From the NCBI GenBank assembly GCA_016208305.1, contig JACQYI010000078.1, positions 124,001 through 188,000 on the forward strand: a stretch of DNA of 64,000 nt. Reading direction: 5' to 3'. Both the position numbers and the translations under genes were made by a program. Positions 62,317 to 64,000 of the stretch are shown in pieces (within the stretch, counting starts at the first letter, position 1; each line of letters opens with the position of its first letter). The DNA comes from Oscillatoriophycideae cyanobacterium NC_groundwater_1537_Pr4_S-0.65um_50_18 (GTDB taxonomy: Bacteria > Cyanobacteriota > Cyanobacteriia > Elainellales > Elainellaceae). The notes beneath the pieces were generated by a model. The model was not told the origin of the DNA. It searched no databases and was given only the letters and a program-made list of their open reading frames with translations.

Positions 62317-64000
62317 TCAGGATAAATTCAGGGGATCAATATCGATCGTCAAACTTATAGCAGTGGGGCAGTGCGCTCTTAAACAGGTTAGATCAGGCAA
62401 CGGCAAAGGGCGGTCGCCCAGGCGTTTGAGAAGAATTTGCCAGCGATAGCGCCTAGCGACTCTGCCAATGGCAGCAGCAGCGGGGCCGAGGATGACATAG
62501 TCGGATGAATGATCCAGCTGACCCAAAAGCTGACCAAGATGATGGGCGATCGCTTCTGCGGTCTGGCGTACGGTATTCATGTCCATGCCGCTAATACGGA
62601 GAAGCGCCAACTGTCCACAGGGCGGATAGTGCAGAGCTTCGCGATACTGCAGCTCGGATGCGGCGAATTTGGCATAGTCTTGACGCACCACGGCCTCAAT
62701 CACAGGATGCTGCGGTGAGTAGGTTTGCATAATCACGCGACCCTCCTCCTCCCCGCGTCCGGCACGTCCTGCAACCTGGAGCAAGGTTTGAAAGGCGCGT
62801 TCGCTGGCGCGATAGTCGGCTAGGTGCAATAGCCCATCAGCAGAGACAACACCCACCAGCGTCACCTGCGGCAAATCAATGCCTTTGGTTAACATTTGCG
62901 TGCCAACTAGCAGATTGGCTTCCCCTGCGGCAAATCGAGTCAACAGCGCTCTGTGGGAACCTTTGGCGCGGGTGGTATCGCTATCAAAACGCAGACAGCG
63001 CAGATCGGGTAGGTGCTGGCTCAACTCCTCCATGACGCGCTGCGTACCGCTGCCAAAATGCTTTAAATAGGGCGAAGCGCAGGCCGGACAATGCTCAGGA
63101 TGGGGCTGTCCGTACCCACAGTAGTGGCAGCGCAGCGATGCATGACCCTCTGGCTTGGGCTGATGGTAGGTGAGCGACACATCGCAGTGCGGGCATTCCA
63201 TAACGTGACCGCAGCTGCGGCAAGAGACAAAGGTACTGTGTCCGCGCCGATGAATGAATAAAATACCCTGCTTTTGGTTTGCTTGCAGCTCTTTTAAGGC
63301 GTCTTGGAGCGATCGGCTAAAAATCGACCGATTGCCTTGGCGTAGCTCTTGCCGCATATCGACAATCTCGATCGGCGGCATAGGGCGATCGTGAACCCGA
63401 TGGGGCAGAGAAAGCAGGGTCGCCCTCGGCCTGTGAGCCGCCACCCAACTTTCTAGAGAAGGGGTTGCAGAACCCAAAACAAGAGGGCAGTCGGCAAGCT
63501 GGGCGCGCCACTGGGCGACGGTACGGGCATGGTAGCAGGGAGCAGGCTGATCTTGTTTAAAGCTGCTGTCATGCTCTTCATCTAAAACAATTAGCCCTAA
63601 ATTAGCCAAGGGCGCAAAGATGGCAGAGCGAGTGCCAATCACCACTTGCGGCGTGGCACTTAGCATTTGCCGCCAAGTGTCGTAGCGCTCGCCATCTGAA
63701 AGACCGCTGTGATAAACGCATACGCGCTGACCAAATCTAGCCCGAAAGCGATCGGTCAACTGAGGCGTGAGGCCAATTTCTGGCACCAGCACCAGCACAG
63801 ACTTGCCCTGCTGCAACAAAGGCGCGATCGCCTGCAAATATACTTCTGTTTTGCCCGAACCTGTAACGCCATGCAGCAGCACTTGGGCAAAATTCTTGTA
63901 AGTCTTCAGGCTTGTCAAAGCGCAGGTTTGCTCATCTGTCAGCTCTTTGGGGCGATCGGCTTGGGGCGCTAGGCTCGATTCTAGCCGCAGAACTTCACGC
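62317..64000 (-). CDS. priA: Primosomal replication protein N' (PriA), 5' end missing
   Basis: About 560 C-terminal residues of the PriA helicase; the frame is open to the window edge. Walker A GVTGSGKTEVYL, Walker B LDEEHDSSFKQ, GSATPSLES motif III, then the zinc-binding insert with CxxC pairs (CRSCGHVMECPHC, CHYCGYG, CPAC), and motif V-VI GTQMLTKGIDLP and QVAGRAGRG. PriA restarts collapsed replication forks. Gene ends 7 bases from the ferredoxin stop, convergent. A methionine at 63918 is internal. Confidence 0.95.
   Translation of the reverse strand, partial: REVLRLESSLAPQADRPKELTDEQTCALTSLKTYKNFAQVLLHGVTGSGKTEVYLQAIAPLLQQGKSVLVLVPEIGLTPQLTDRFRARFGQRVCVYHSGLSDGERYDTWRQMLSATPQVVIGTRSAIFAPLANLGLIVLDEEHDSSFKQDQPAPCYHARTVAQWRAQLADCPLVLGSATPSLESWVAAHRPRATLLSLPHRVHDRPMPPIEIVDMRQELRQGNRSIFSRSLQDALKELQANQKQGILFIHRRGHSTFVSCRSCGHVMECPHCDVSLTYHQPKPEGHASLRCHYCGYGQPHPEHCPACASPYLKHFGSGTQRVMEELSQHLPDLRCLRFDSDTTRAKGSHRALLTRFAAGEANLLVGTQMLTKGIDLPQVTLVGVVSADGLLHLADYRASERAFQTLLQVAGRAGRGEEEGRVIMQTYSPQHPVIEAVVRQDYAKFAASELQYREALHYPPCGQLALLRISGMDMNTVRQTAEAIAHHLGQLLGQLDHSSDYVILGPAAAAIGRVARRYRWQILLKRLGDRPLPLPDLTCLRAHCPTAISLTIDIDPLNLS

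Noticed and set aside
1-64000. CRISPR arrays
   Set aside because: No set of evenly spaced 25-40-base direct repeats was found; the only tandem repeats have periods of 14, 16 and 52 bases with two or three copies.

Overview
This window is chromosomal DNA from a cyanobacterium. The evidence is the very frequent HIP1 octamer GCGATCGC, a CP12 gene, a ycf35/DUF2997/ferredoxin cluster, pilB-pilT-pilC, an AgrE/ArgZ-type arginine dihydrolase and cyanobacterial-style multidomain signalling proteins. Gene order looks like a free-living, probably filamentous species with many dispersed palindromic repeats. The genus cannot be set from the sequence alone. Both ends cut through genes: a coiled-coil protein on the left and priA on the right.

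Layout. 1-9 kb: coiled-coil protein, class V aminotransferase, universal stress protein, hotdog thioesterase, a repeat-rich gap, an RTX/cadherin-like secreted protein, a toxin-antitoxin patch (DUF433 gene, broken PIN gene, intact MntA/HepT pair) and ygfZ. 9.6-13.3 kb: a minus-strand nitrate/bicarbonate-type ABC transporter operon (permease, lipoprotein, ATPase) whose leader carries a ydaO-type cyclic-di-AMP riboswitch. 13.7-22.9 kb: SIMPL protein, helicase, amidohydrolase, MFS permease, GNAT enzyme, tRNA-Val(GAC) overlapped antisense by the end of tsaE, CP12 and a small secreted protein. 23.1-27.2 kb is an accessory patch: purN remnant, frameshifted Abi/UG-type reverse transcriptase, an integron-type attC site, a membrane-anchored putative effector, and an HNH module between direct repeats.

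28-38 kb: FtsE-like ATPase, cobU, an 8-oxoguanine deaminase/urate hydroxylase (hpxO)/OHCU decarboxylase (uraD) purine-catabolism run followed by thiD, and the arginine dihydrolase argZ/agrE. Together with the transporter these suggest scavenging of nitrogen from purines and arginine, although no HIU hydrolase is present.

39.3-47.2 kb is the most striking locus. Three overlapping genes encode an RcaC-like response regulator (REC-wHTH-HPt-pseudoREC-REC), an 1858-residue PAS/GAF histidine kinase, and a lone receiver. The kinase GAF domain has both a DxCF motif (Cys1405) and a canonical Cys-His motif (Cys1433), which is the two-cysteine signature of DXCF cyanobacteriochromes. The locus therefore looks like a light-sensing phosphorelay related in plan to RcaE-RcaC-RcaF. 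47-64 kb: conserved cyanobacterial proteins, a lipid kinase, an LDH/MDH-like dehydrogenase overlapping an ACT-domain gene, PsiE, prfB with its programmed +1 frameshift, pilB/pilT/pilC, the DUF2997/ycf35/ferredoxin group and priA.

Several families of dispersed inverted repeats occupy intergenic gaps, often touching a stop codon. One family is MITE-like with three copies. Another is a set of perfect hairpins with unrelated stems but similar loops. No CRISPR array, rRNA or complete insertion sequence was seen.
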